Source: Cladopsammia gracilis
Taxonomy: Eukaryota; Cnidaria; Anthozoa; Scleractinia; Dendrophylliidae
Assembly (NCBI GenBank): GCA_022457155.1
Contig: JAJGOT010000318.1
Location: 660,001-724,000, forward strand
DNA: 64,000 bases
Reading direction: 5' to 3'
Made by a program: the position numbers and the translations under genes. Below, one piece after another: positions 12,175-19,618 of this stretch (positions are counted from its first letter, which is position 1; each line of letters begins with the position of its first letter). The notes under the pieces are model-generated. The model made no database searches, was not told where the DNA came from, and saw nothing but the letters and a program-made list of their open reading frames with translations.

Positions 12175-12849
12175 ATGTTTATAATTGATAATCACTTTTA
12201 CAATATATATAGAAATTATCAAAGATTTTATGAAATAAGAAAGAAAGAAGTTGAAGATATAATTAAATCAAATAAGAAAATAAAAATGAAAGAATTAGTT
12301 TCAAAATTTAAAGAAAGTAGAAAAAGTATTGAATTAGATAAAAGAAAAAGAATATTATTGAAAAGATTAAGAAATGAAATGAAATATATGAAAAAATATT
12401 TAATGAAAAAAGAATATAAAAATAAAGTTGAATATGAATTTGTTAATAGAAATGTTTATATTGATGGTTTAGATGAAGATGATGAAACTGTAAATCCATT
12501 TATACTATATAAATGGAATTTCAGAATTCTTAATTATAAAAAGTTAGAAAATTTTATGTTTTCCAGTTATTTAAATTCCACTGAAATTAGACAAATTGTG
12601 AAGAGAGAAAAAAAATATAGAAAAATTAATACTAATGGAAAAGAAATGAAATTGGTTAATTATTTTTCAATGAGAAGAGATGAAATTGAATTATTTAACC
12701 AATTAAAAAAAATGATTGAAAGATTTAAAGAATATTTCAAAGAATATCATACAGAATATGATGAAGATATTATTGATAGTGATGAAGATGAAGATGAAGA
12801 TGAATTTTATATTGATGTAGCTGCTGATTATATCTTTGGATTTTATTAG
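12175..12849 (+). CDS. Polinton-1 hypothetical protein, charged, acidic tail
   Basis: 224 residues, not recognised. The N-terminal 110 residues are strongly basic and helical in character, with repeated K/R/E runs (KRKRILLKRLRNEMKYMKK). The C-terminal 35 residues carry an acidic run SDEDEDEDE before an aromatic end. No membrane segment or zinc site. It is the first gene inside the left repeat, transcribed toward the putative ssDNA-binding gene, and is followed by a hairpin with a T-tract at 12876. A basic/acidic DNA- or RNA-binding role is possible, but this is inference from composition only. Confidence 0.7.
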   Translation: MFIIDNHFYNIYRNYQRFYEIRKKEVEDIIKSNKKIKMKELVSKFKESRKSIELDKRKRILLKRLRNEMKYMKKYLMKKEYKNKVEYEFVNRNVYIDGLDEDDETVNPFILYKWNFRILNYKKLENFMFSSYLNSTEIRQIVKREKKYRKINTNGKEMKLVNYFSMRRDEIELFNQLKKMIERFKEYFKEYHTEYDEDIIDSDEDEDEDEFYIDVAADYIFGFY

Positions 12850-12875
12850 AAAAATTATAACTAATTTAAAAACAT

Positions 12876-12899
12876 ATCCCTTTTTTAGGGATTTTTTTT
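12876..12899 (+). terminator. Hairpin plus T-tract after the first Polinton-1 gene
   Basis: ATCCC ... GGGAT stem with a T-rich loop, followed by T9, 26 bp after the stop codon. It resembles the hairpin that ends transcripts in mimivirus-like DNA viruses. The role is inferred. Confidence 0.5.
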
Positions 12900-12943
12900 A
12901 TGCCGAAATTTATAATTTTTAAAAAAAAAAAAATTAAAAAAAA

Positions 12944-12961
12944 ATATTTATATATAATAAA
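12944..12961 (+). promoter_or_regulatory. Promoter-like motif abutting ATG
   Basis: ATATTTATATATAATAAA directly before the ATG at 12962. The shared core TATTTATA(TA)TAATAAA occurs also at 12061, 20594 and 23210. This suggests very short leaders and a common promoter class. Confidence 0.55.
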
Positions 12962-13697
12962 ATGCAACTAACAAGTTTCGAAAACATTTCTAAAGAAAAT
13001 CTAATTTTTAACGAAGCCAAACAATATAAAGTCAAGAATTCCAAGATGAAATATCTTCGTATTAAAATCGAAACAACTTATCCTAATGGTAAACAAGGTC
13101 CTCTTATAATTGAAACACCTTTACTTTTTAGTTTTGGTGTTTCTGAAAGAAAGAATCAAGAATCACAAGAATTAGTTGGATATACAATTCCTGTTTGTTT
13201 ATGGGAAAAAGAAAAAGATCCAACAGAAGAAGAAAAAAACTTTTTTAATGCAATAGAAAATATCCAACAACTTTGTTATAACCATCTTGAAGATACAATT
13301 GGTGTTGAAAATTCTCAAAATTTATCTCATTTTAAATTATAAAAAGAAAGAATATACTGATAAAAAAGGAAGAACTAAAACAATAAATGATGATAGTGTT
13401 TCACCAGTTTTATATGCAAAACTTATATATTCAGAAAAATCTAATAAAATTCTATCTTTATTCAAAACAAAAGGAAATAAAAATGTTGATCCATTTGAAT
13501 ACCTTAATCAATATTGTAAAGTAAAATTAGCTTTGATAATTGAGAGTATTTATATTTCCAAATTAGTAAAATCTATTCAAGTTAAAGTTCATGAAGTTTA
13601 TGTTAGACCATTGAAACCAAGAGAATCATTATTAATGATAAAAGAAGAAAGTGATGAAGACAATGAAGAAGATGAAGAAGACGAAGAAGAAAGTTAA
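12962..13697 (+). pseudogene. Probable ssDNA-binding protein, frame broken near 13330
   Basis: Two overlapping frames read as one protein. The first (12962-13342) starts at ATG; the second (in frame to 13697) has no ATG and only opens near 13287. A net +1 shift between about 13300 and 13340 would join them, giving about 240 residues. The second half has an OB-fold-like alternation of strands (SPVLYAKLIYSEKSNKILSL; IQVKVHEVYVRPL) and ends in a 17-residue acidic tail. Acidic C-termini are typical of viral and phage ssDNA-binding proteins, which Polinton replication by protein-primed strand displacement would need. Function is inference. The break may be a real mutation, an assembly error, or a shift site. 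A hairpin follows at 13736. Confidence 0.55.
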
Positions 13698-13735
13698 TTC
13701 ACAGGATTTGTTTTAAAATAATAAAAAAAATTATC

Positions 13736-13762
13736 AGCCCTCTTTTAAGGGCTTTTTTTTTT
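13736..13762 (+). terminator. Hairpin plus T-tract, end of the SSB-like gene
   Basis: AGCCCT ... AGGGCT stem followed by a run of ten T, 38 bp after the stop. Same design as 12876-12899. Confidence 0.5.
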
Positions 13763-13778
13763 ATGTCGCTTGAAACAA

Positions 13779-13805
13779 TTTTTAATACTACAATAGTATT
13801 AAAAA
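13779..13805. terminator. Palindrome at a convergent gene junction
   Basis: TTTTTAATACTA-CAA-TAGTATTAAAAA: 12-bp perfect arms and a 3-nt loop. It spans the stop codon of the integrase (minus) and lies 82 bp after the SSB-like stop (plus). It is symmetric, so it could serve both strands. Confidence 0.55.
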
Positions 13806-14773
13806 TCTTTCAAATCACTCAAAGGAATCCATGAATTAAACTTGTCAGGATATCCACTCCATTTAACTAAAGCTAACTTTTTCTTGGTGTCTCGTTTCAA
13901 TACTTTCTCAATTCTATATATTTCTTGTTTTGCTTTTTGTAATTCTTTTTCATAAAAAGATCCTTTTACTTCTTCTCCTATTAAATCAACAATTTTATAG
14001 GTGATAGGTTTTGTATTTAATATTTCATTAACCACAAATATTTCCTCTGTCCAGTTTGGAGTATATCCTTTATCAAATACAGGTCTCTTATATTTTGATA
14101 TACGAACGAAATCTCCAACCTTAAATTTTACTTTTCTAGGTTTCAAATAAATTAAATTTGAATATAAATTAGCATAAACTTTTTCTTCGTTTTCTTTTTT
14201 GCTAGCTTGAATTGGAGTCATTTTAATACTAGAATGTCCTGTTTTATTATAATCATTAACTAATTTATCAAGGATGTCCCAATAAACAGTATTGTTATTT
14301 ACACTGAACATCTTAAACATTCTGGTTTTCATTGTTTTATTCCATCTCTCAACAATGCTTGATTTCTCTTCATTCTCTGTATGATATAATTTGATTTTAT
14401 TCTTTTCAAGAAAATCCTTAAAATGTTTACTAATAAATTCAGAACCTTTATCTGTCCAAAGCATTTTTGGTTTACGTTTACTTTTTTTAAATATATCATC
14501 AAATGCTTTACTAACACTTTCAGTCTTTTTGTTTTTCAATGGCTCAATCCATCCATATTTACTAAAAATATCTATTACCATCAGTAAATAATTTATTCCT
14601 TTATTCCATTTACTAAACTTTTGCATTTCAACCAAATCTGCAGCCCAGATTTCATCAATACCATTTGATATTACAGTTCTCTTTAAAAAGTTTCTAGTGA
14701 TTGGTTTATGTAATTCATCGGCTAATTGTTGAGTCCAATCACTATTATTACTCAACGCCGCTTTACGTTTTTT
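13799..14773 (-). CDS. INT: Polinton-1 integrase with chromodomain
   Basis: Retroviral-type DDE integrase that joins element ends to the target. Numbered from the TTG at 14755, catalytic residues are D40 (AADLVEM), D101 (WTDKGSEF) and E136 (SIVERWNKT), the D,D(35)E spacing. An SH3-like basic region follows, then a C-terminal chromodomain (YRIEKVLKRDTKKKLALVKW, SGYPDKFNSWIPL), as in metazoan Polintons. The frame is open from 14806 but has no ATG before M44, which lies after the first catalytic Asp. The start given here is therefore the slippery A AAA AAC at 14767-14773, where a -1 shift from the PLA2 frame enters. It overlaps the PLA2 gene and faces the SSB-like gene across a palindrome. Confidence 0.93.
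   Translation of the reverse strand, partial: KKRKAALSNNSDWTQQLADELHKPITRNFLKRTVISNGIDEIWAADLVEMQKFSKWNKGINYLLMVIDIFSKYGWIEPLKNKKTESVSKAFDDIFKKSKRKPKMLWTDKGSEFISKHFKDFLEKNKIKLYHTENEEKSSIVERWNKTMKTRMFKMFSVNNNTVYWDILDKLVNDYNKTGHSSIKMTPIQASKKENEEKVYANLYSNLIYLKPRKVKFKVGDFVRISKYKRPVFDKGYTPNWTEEIFVVNEILNTKPITYKIVDLIGEEVKGSFYEKELQKAKQEIYRIEKVLKRDTKKKLALVKWSGYPDKFNSWIPLSDLKDF
14719..14773 (-). promoter_or_regulatory. Candidate -1 frameshift signal, PLA2 to integrase
   Basis: Slippery heptamer A AAA AAC (14767-14773), in the correct register for the PLA2 frame. After a 6-nt spacer comes a stem: CGGC + GTTGAGT pairs with ACTCAAC + GCCG, with a 5-nt bulge and 15-nt loop (14760 to 14719). The PLA2 frame stops with TGA at 14752. 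In the -1 frame the integrase is open throughout. The same heptamer, spacing and stem recur in Polinton-2. Confidence 0.72.
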
Positions 14774-15423
14774 GTCTTCTTTGGTAAACCCAAACCAAGT
14801 TTTTGTTTAGCATTTATAATAAATCTCGCTGTTTGCCCCCATTTCGGTATTTCACCGTATGGAATCTGATCTAAAGATTTAACCATTTGTCTATCACATT
14901 CATTCTTATTTTTTCCCATATCATAACATATATCATGATAAGCAGAAATTTCATCCACTTTATTATAAGGTTTAACTTTCCATTCTAATACTTCACCTGT
15001 TTTAGGATCATATCTTAATTGATCATTCAAAGGGTTATACGGACCCATGTACTTATAATTTCCTGGAGTCCAACCACCTTTTGGTTTTGGTAATTTTCCA
15101 ATGAGGCTATGAATATCTACACTACCTCCTTGAAAGTCTAAATCTTTTCTATTTGTTTTATATTTTAATTTTGGTCTTATTTTAGTACTTAGTTGATCCA
15201 TCATATCTGAAGTTGTTTTTTGTAAAAATGGTTTTGCGTGGTCTAATGCATAATCTAAAGCTTTTTTTTGCATGTTTTTATTTCTCATTAATTCACTTGC
15301 TCCATATCGTCCCACTTCAACTGTTTTTTTACCTAACCAAGGTAAAGCATGAGTTAAACCTGTTAATGCTAATTCACCAAAGCCTTCTTGTGTTTGTGAA
15401 GAAGAAGGCTTTATTAGTTTCCC
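14752..15423 (-). CDS. PLA2-domain protein (parvovirus VP1-like), Polinton-1
   Basis: Phospholipase A2-like domain: calcium-loop-like YMGPYNPLNDQ and catalytic His-Asp in YHDICYD, then CDRQMVKSLD. This form of PLA2 is known from parvovirus capsid proteins, where it acts on endosomal membrane, and from cnidarian Polintons. The N-terminal 60 residues are helical and basic. The frame opens at 15429, just before the DUF5679 stop, and has no ATG until about residue 52 (SELMRNK). The start given is the G GGA AAC heptamer at 15417-15423, where a -1 shift from DUF5679 would enter. It overlaps the integrase at its 3' end. A virion-associated membrane-active role is inferred. Confidence 0.82.
   Translation of the reverse strand, partial: GKLIKPSSSQTQEGFGELALTGLTHALPWLGKKTVEVGRYGASELMRNKNMQKKALDYALDHAKPFLQKTTSDMMDQLSTKIRPKLKYKTNRKDLDFQGGSVDIHSLIGKLPKPKGGWTPGNYKYMGPYNPLNDQLRYDPKTGEVLEWKVKPYNKVDEISAYHDICYDMGKNKNECDRQMVKSLDQIPYGEIPKWGQTARFIINAKQKLGLGLPKKTKNVKRR
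15379..15423 (-). promoter_or_regulatory. Candidate -1 frameshift signal, DUF5679 to PLA2
   Basis: Canonical slippery heptamer G GGA AAC (15417-15423), in register with DUF5679 and directly followed by its TAA stop. Four nucleotides later is a perfect 11-bp stem (AAAGCCTTCTT pairing with AAGAAGGCTTT) with a 12-nt loop, 15379-15412. In the -1 frame translation continues into the PLA2 gene. Polinton-2 has the same heptamer and stop with a hairpin of different sequence. Confidence 0.78.
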
Positions 15424-15566
15424 CGTTTCTTAACAAATCGTGTTTTTTTTATTCCACAAGAAGCACATTTACAGAAAAACATTAATCTTCCATTTTTTGT
15501 TGTTTTATATCCACTAGGTTCTACACAATCAGTTTGTTTTTTTTCTTTCACACAATAAGATTTCAT
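15414..15566 (-). CDS. DUF5679-like zinc ribbon, 50 residues, Polinton-1
   Basis: Starts at ATG 15566 and ends at TAA 15414. Cysteines are at SYC(5), DC(14) and the pair C-K-C-A-S-C (about residues 32-37), with KNGRLMFF before and a basic end KKTRFVKKRGN. This matches the small DUF5679 proteins found in Polintons and large DNA viruses. Upstream is an A+T-rich promoter-like region shared divergently with the gene at 15601. It is the 5'-most member of an overlapping DUF5679-PLA2-integrase chain, each in the -1 frame of the one before. Function of the domain is unknown; zinc binding is inferred. Confidence 0.8.
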   Translation of the reverse strand: MKSYCVKEKKQTDCVEPSGYKTTKNGRLMFFCKCASCGIKKTRFVKKRGN

Positions 15567-15600
15567 TTTATATTAAGATTATATAAATATAAAATAAAAA

Positions 15601-15798
15601 ATGGAAGAAAGTAGATCTGTATTTATAGAGAATGAAATAAAAAACTTGAATGAAATGATAGAATGTATATTAGATAATATTGATTATACTCATGTTAATG
15701 AAGATAAAAGAGTATTAAAGATAATTACTTTAGTTTTGAATATAAAGAGAAAACTTGGAATATTAAAAGGATTGATAAAGGGAAATATATATATTTGA
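15601..15798 (+). CDS. Polinton-1 small hypothetical protein
   Basis: 65 residues, helical and charged, no recognised motif. The ATG at 15601 sits directly after ATATAAAATAAAAA, the usual A+T-rich leader in this element. It is divergent from DUF5679 and convergent with the protease, with a palindrome at the junction (15800-15826). The conserved gene layout and promoter support a real gene. Confidence 0.55.
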   Translation: MEESRSVFIENEIKNLNEMIECILDNIDYTHVNEDKRVLKIITLVLNIKRKLGILKGLIKGNIYI

Positions 15799-15799
15799 T

Positions 15800-15826
15800 T
15801 TTTTATAACAATGATTGTTATAAAAA
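15800..15826. terminator. Palindrome at a convergent gene junction
   Basis: TTTTTATAACAAT-G-ATTGTTATAAAAA: 13-bp perfect arms, between the plus gene ending 15798 and the minus protease ending 15832. Placed like those at 13779 and 23752. Confidence 0.6.
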
Positions 15827-15831
15827 AAAGA

Positions 15832-16398
15832 TTATTCAAAGTATTTTTTAATAAATCTTTCATTAAACATAGTATCACTTAAACTGAATGGTTTTAGTAT
15901 ATCATAAAAATCTTTTTTCATTGACCATTGATGAAGAAAATAAAGACAATAATAACCACAAAGAACACTTTTAATATTTTGATATTGACTTGAGTTGTAA
16001 ATTATTGGTTTACCATTACTTTTAAATTCTTCAGGATAACCCATTCCAAAACTATCAAAATACCATATAAATTTATTATCATGACTTTTCACACAACAAA
16101 CCCAATGAGTTCCAACGTTTTCATATGAATCAAGATTTATTATACATGGACTATGATTTTTAGACATATTTTCATCTCTTGAATATATACCTTTGAAATT
16201 TGGAATTATTAAGTATTTTATCCATTTCATTAAATCAATATTACTTAATGGTTTGTTTATGAATTTTGGTTTTATAATATTGTTCCGAGAATTGGAATGC
16301 TGTTGAATGGACTGTCCTTCCCTAATAAAAGACCTTTTCCTTTTTTCGTAGTTTTTTTTGACTTTTTTTTTCCCATACCAAAAGTATTTTTTCCCCAT
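15832..16398 (-). CDS. PRO: Adenain-like cysteine protease, Polinton-1
   Basis: Maturation protease of the adenovirus/Ulp1 fold. Catalytic residues visible in order: His in GTHWVCC, Asp in WYFDSFG, and Cys in SVLCGYYCLYF. In relatives it trims capsid proteins during assembly. The domain proper starts near KPKFINKPLS (about residue 44). The first 40 residues are a basic stretch that overlaps the minor capsid gene (16272) in the -1 frame. An ATG at 16398 exists here, but Polinton-2 has none. Expression may therefore be by a -1 shift in the A-run at about 16365-16375, or by internal initiation. Converges on the 15601 gene. Confidence 0.88.
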   Translation of the reverse strand: MGKKYFWYGKKKVKKNYEKRKRSFIREGQSIQQHSNSRNNIIKPKFINKPLSNIDLMKWIKYLIIPNFKGIYSRDENMSKNHSPCIINLDSYENVGTHWVCCVKSHDNKFIWYFDSFGMGYPEEFKSNGKPIIYNSSQYQNIKSVLCGYYCLYFLHQWSMKKDFYDILKPFSLSDTMFNERFIKKYFE

Positions 16399-17085
16399 TG
16401 ACCTATAAAAGGTGGAGGAGGCTCATACATTCCTATTCTTGGTGCTCCTTTTCCTTTTGGTCTACCTACTCTTGGTGCTCCTTTTCCAGTAATTTTTTTA
16501 AAAGCCTCAATAGCAAGAGGTATACCAATACTAGCTAGTAATGTACCTAATAATCCACCAGATTGTTTTTTAGTTGGTTTTATCACTAATTTACCTCCAG
16601 ATTGAAGAGCGTTTAATATGTCTTGTTTTTGTTTATTTGTAAGTAGATTTTTATTATCAATGAGTTTTTGAATTTTATCTTGTGGTATTAAAAACCCACC
16701 TATTTGACCATTACCACTTATCTTTTTAACAATTTGACTTGCTCCTTCACTTGCTAAACCAGCAAGAGCTGATAATCCAAGTGTTTTAGCTAAAGTTGGT
16801 GCAACAGCACGTGTTAATGGAATAATACTACTAAATAAACTTCCTCCCTGCCTCATTACTTTTCTAATTTGTGTTTTTGATATCTTGATGTCTGTTCCTT
16901 TTCCTAATGATTTAGCCTTTTTAATTTTGTTAATTTGATTAGTTGTTAATAGTAATTCATCATTTCCACTTGTTTGATTATTTTTTAATCTAAATGTTAA
17001 AGGAGTGTTTGTACTATATGCTTTTGCAAGCTTTTTTTTTTTGATTATCAGATAAATTTATTTTGTATGGATGATAAGTTGTCAT
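16272..17085 (-). pseudogene. Minor capsid (pVI/pX-like) protein, one homopolymer break
   Basis: About 270 residues. The start is ATG 17085 (MTTYHPYKINLSDNQ). The frame is lost in an 11-base A-run at 17032-17042 and regained one base out of phase, then open to 16272. Polinton-2 carries an unbroken 275-residue homologue, so the break is specific to this copy or is an assembly error. Features: a small hydrophobic segment (TLGLSALAGLASEGAS), GGFLIPQ, a GLLGTLLASIGIPL hydrophobic helix, repeated GKGAPR(V/I)G, a PPPPF motif and an end LLLGKDSPFNSIPILGTIL. It lies between capsid and protease genes. The gene position and composition suggest an adenovirus pVI-like cement or membrane-active protein, by inference. 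Confidence 0.72.
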
Positions 17086-17121
17086 TTGAATTTTATTATT
17101 AGATTATATAATTTTTACGTT

Positions 17122-18408
17122 TTATACAATTACTAATTCATTTCCAATTTTATCAATTTTCACCATTTCTTCATATAAAACTATAGCATGTACATTAAAG
17201 TCAGCAGTTGCATTTCTGCTTAAAGTATATCTGAATATTAATTGTTTAGGATCTCTAGTGATTTTTTCTGTTTGATATGTAAGATCAAAATATATCAATC
17301 CATATAGAGAATTATAATTAGCTAAATTAAGTTGTGTTCCTGTATTATAATCATTTTTCCTCATTGCGTATGACATGACATCATTGAATATTCTTACTTT
17401 ACCTTCACTATCATATTCTGTTTCTGGATAAAATACTCCATTTCCATATTCCAATCTACAGTTTTGTAAGTGAGAATTAGCATCAGCTGCATTCAATTTG
17501 TAAGTATTCATAAGATAAGGATTATCTTCAGCTTGATCATCATTAGGTGGATTTGTTCTTTTCAAGTAAACAAAAATATGTTTAATATTATCAATACTGC
17601 TTGATATTTGAAAAAATCCTGATGATCGTGTAGGAGCTGATGATTTATACATTTCCCTTAAATATTTCCATTTTGTTTCTTTCATGAATGAAGTAACAAA
17701 TTTAGATGCTAAAGAGTCTTTTGGTGTTAATTTTGGTACCCAAAGTAAAAATTTTGTAACAACAACTCTTCCATCAGCAGCAGCATTATCCTTATGAATT
17801 AATTCACTGTCATTTTGAAGCTCAATGTTAAATTGTAATTGCATAGGTACAAGCATCTTATCTTCAAGTTCTTCAAAGAAAGAAAAACGATTTAATGGTA
17901 TAATAGTATTAATATTTTTAGAGCCTCCACCACCATTGTTTTGAACTGCTTGAGATTGTATTCGCCTAGCTTCAAACCCTGAATTAGTATTAGCTGTTGT
18001 ACCATCAGTATCCAAATACCAGAAACTGTTTTTAGCTACTGATCTGCTATAATCATCAGAATATTCTAACAAATTTTTAACAAAAGTAACTTTATGTAAA
18101 TTATTAGTATCATAAATTATTTTACCTGCAGATTTAAGCATGATATGATTAATTAAACTATGTGAACCATTTAAAACTGTAATTCTATCAGCTGCAGCAT
18201 AACCAGCACCATCTGCTAATTTTTGTAACTCAAAATCTACTTCAAAATATGCGTTATACCAATCGTAAAATGCTGATCTATCATTAATTGTGAATTTATA
18301 ACCAGTTTTAACTTGATGTTGAGTATTAGCTGGAATTCTAATCACATCATCTAATTGAAATCTTATCATTTCATTTCTTTGTAAATATTCACTTGATCTG
18401 AAAGCCAT
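17122..18408 (-). CDS. MCP: Major capsid protein (double jelly roll), Polinton-1
   Basis: 428 residues, starting ATG 18408 after TATATAATCTTATAAAATAAAAA. Matches the Polinton hexon-like capsid protein. Marker blocks are FQLDDVIRIPANTQHQ near the N-terminus, FYDWYNAYFEVDF, LTPKDSLASKF, SGFFQISSSIDN and RLEYGNGVFYPETEYDSE. The C-terminus is EEMVKIDKIGNELVIV. Two beta-rich halves fit the double jelly roll, which forms pseudo-hexameric capsomers. It is the first of a run of virion genes on this strand. Frame intact. The Polinton-2 copy (62601-63855) is easily aligned but broken. Confidence 0.93.
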   Translation of the reverse strand: MAFRSSEYLQRNEMIRFQLDDVIRIPANTQHQVKTGYKFTINDRSAFYDWYNAYFEVDFELQKLADGAGYAAADRITVLNGSHSLINHIMLKSAGKIIYDTNNLHKVTFVKNLLEYSDDYSRSVAKNSFWYLDTDGTTANTNSGFEARRIQSQAVQNNGGGGSKNINTIIPLNRFSFFEELEDKMLVPMQLQFNIELQNDSELIHKDNAAADGRVVVTKFLLWVPKLTPKDSLASKFVTSFMKETKWKYLREMYKSSAPTRSSGFFQISSSIDNIKHIFVYLKRTNPPNDDQAEDNPYLMNTYKLNAADANSHLQNCRLEYGNGVFYPETEYDSEGKVRIFNDVMSYAMRKNDYNTGTQLNLANYNSLYGLIYFDLTYQTEKITRDPKQLIFRYTLSRNATADFNVHAIVLYEEMVKIDKIGNELVIV

Positions 18409-18436
18409 TTTTTATTTTATAAGATTATATAATTTT

Positions 18437-18823
18437 TTATTTTTTTATTTTTATTCCATTACCAGATATTAATCTATTTAATATCATGTCAGTATTTTCT
18501 TCTTGTTTTTTAACTGTTTTTGGTGTTGTTTGTCTTGTTTGTTTTGTTATTTTAGGAGAGTTTATTCTCATATTACCTAATTTTTTCATTATTAAATCAC
18601 CAGATTTTTCAGAAATCTTTTTACCTAATCTTTCTCCAGTATGAGAAATCCCTGCTTCTAATGCTTTTTTAGCTATAGGTTTAGCAAATTTTTTGAAAAC
18701 AGTTGTCATAACACTTCTCATTGGTTTTAAAATATTATCAACAACCAAACCATTACCTTTATGTTTATACATAAATCTACCTAATTTTGGATTATAAAAA
18801 CGAGAAAATTCGTAAGATTTCAT
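18437..18823 (-). CDS. Small basic virion-module protein, Polinton-1
   Basis: 128 residues: MKSYEFSRFYNPKLGRFMY at the start and NTDMILNRLISGNGIKIKK at the end. Basic, with a helical middle (KPMRSVMTTVFKKFAKPIA). The end matches the partial gene at the right edge of the window, in the same place next to the capsid gene of Polinton-2. A small capsid-associated or core protein is likely from position and charge; no direct motif evidence. Confidence 0.75.
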   Translation of the reverse strand: MKSYEFSRFYNPKLGRFMYKHKGNGLVVDNILKPMRSVMTTVFKKFAKPIAKKALEAGISHTGERLGKKISEKSGDLIMKKLGNMRINSPKITKQTRQTTPKTVKKQEENTDMILNRLISGNGIKIKK

Positions 18824-18839
18824 TTTTTTATTATTAGAT

Positions 18840-19601
18840 TTATATTATTTTTTTCAACAATAATGAAAAAGATGTATCCGCCCCATTGAGGTCAATTAAT
18901 CTTCTTTTTCCATCTGTAATGTAAATTCTTATACTATTAATAGTATTTTTATTTACTGGATTATAAGTAATTCTTTTTGGTTCAAGAGTAAAACTATATG
19001 ATGGTCTTAAAACAGAAGTGGAAAAACTATAAATAATATCACTATCTTGACCATCTACAAGTGAATCATTAATTAAATCACAATGTATATTTAAAATATC
19101 TGTATCTTGACTTAAATTTGGAACTCTAGGACCTACATTTATTTTATCTTTTATAATTTTCTTATCAAATCCTAGTAATTCATAAAAATTACTTTGCGTA
19201 AAATCCAGTTGATAATTTTCTTTCAATCTTATTGTTACTCTAAAAGTTGTTTCATTGAAAATAATACTGATTGGAAATTCATCCTCTTTTCCAGATTCCT
19301 TTATAACAGTTTCTTGTTTAACATATACGTTGATGTCTTCATAATTCCAAACCCCACCTGGAAAACTAATATCATGAAATGTTCTACCATTATCAGAACT
19401 GTATTTGATTAATTGATTTTTATATCCAGCATTAATATTAAACCAAGTAAAACTCATATTAATAACTCGATTAAGACCAATAACATATTGTGAATTGTTG
19501 TCTAAAACAATTGGTTTACTAAATTTTGTTGTGAAATTTTCAGGTTTGTTGTTGTTTTCTGTTTTAACAGAATATGATGATAATACTATTTCTCTATCCA
19601 T
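18840..19601 (-). CDS. Penton-like protein, Polinton-1
   Basis: 253 residues, ATG 19601. Beta-rich throughout with NSQYVIGLNRVINMSFTWFN, a region DGRTFHDISFPGGVWNYED-like (residues about 85-100) and FYELLGFDKKIIKD. It matches in style the single-jelly-roll penton (minor capsid) protein of Polintons, which fills the fivefold vertices. It sits one gene from the major capsid protein, as in related elements. Frame intact. Confidence 0.78.
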   Translation of the reverse strand: MDREIVLSSYSVKTENNNKPENFTTKFSKPIVLDNNSQYVIGLNRVINMSFTWFNINAGYKNQLIKYSSDNGRTFHDISFPGGVWNYEDINVYVKQETVIKESGKEDEFPISIIFNETTFRVTIRLKENYQLDFTQSNFYELLGFDKKIIKDKINVGPRVPNLSQDTDILNIHCDLINDSLVDGQDSDIIYSFSTSVLRPSYSFTLEPKRITYNPVNKNTINSIRIYITDGKRRLIDLNGADTSFSLLLKKII

Positions 19602-19618
19602 TTTATAATAATGATATA

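Noticed and set aside
13287..13342. Separate gene starting at 13287
   Set aside because: It would begin at TTG inside the preceding frame; content reads as the second half of the SSB-like protein.
12876..13762. Bacterial intrinsic terminators
   Set aside because: Shape fits, but the context is eukaryotic or viral; interpreted as virus-type transcript-end hairpins instead.
14329..14591. Short frames on both strands inside the integrase gene
   Set aside because: Shadow frames; no start context or domain.
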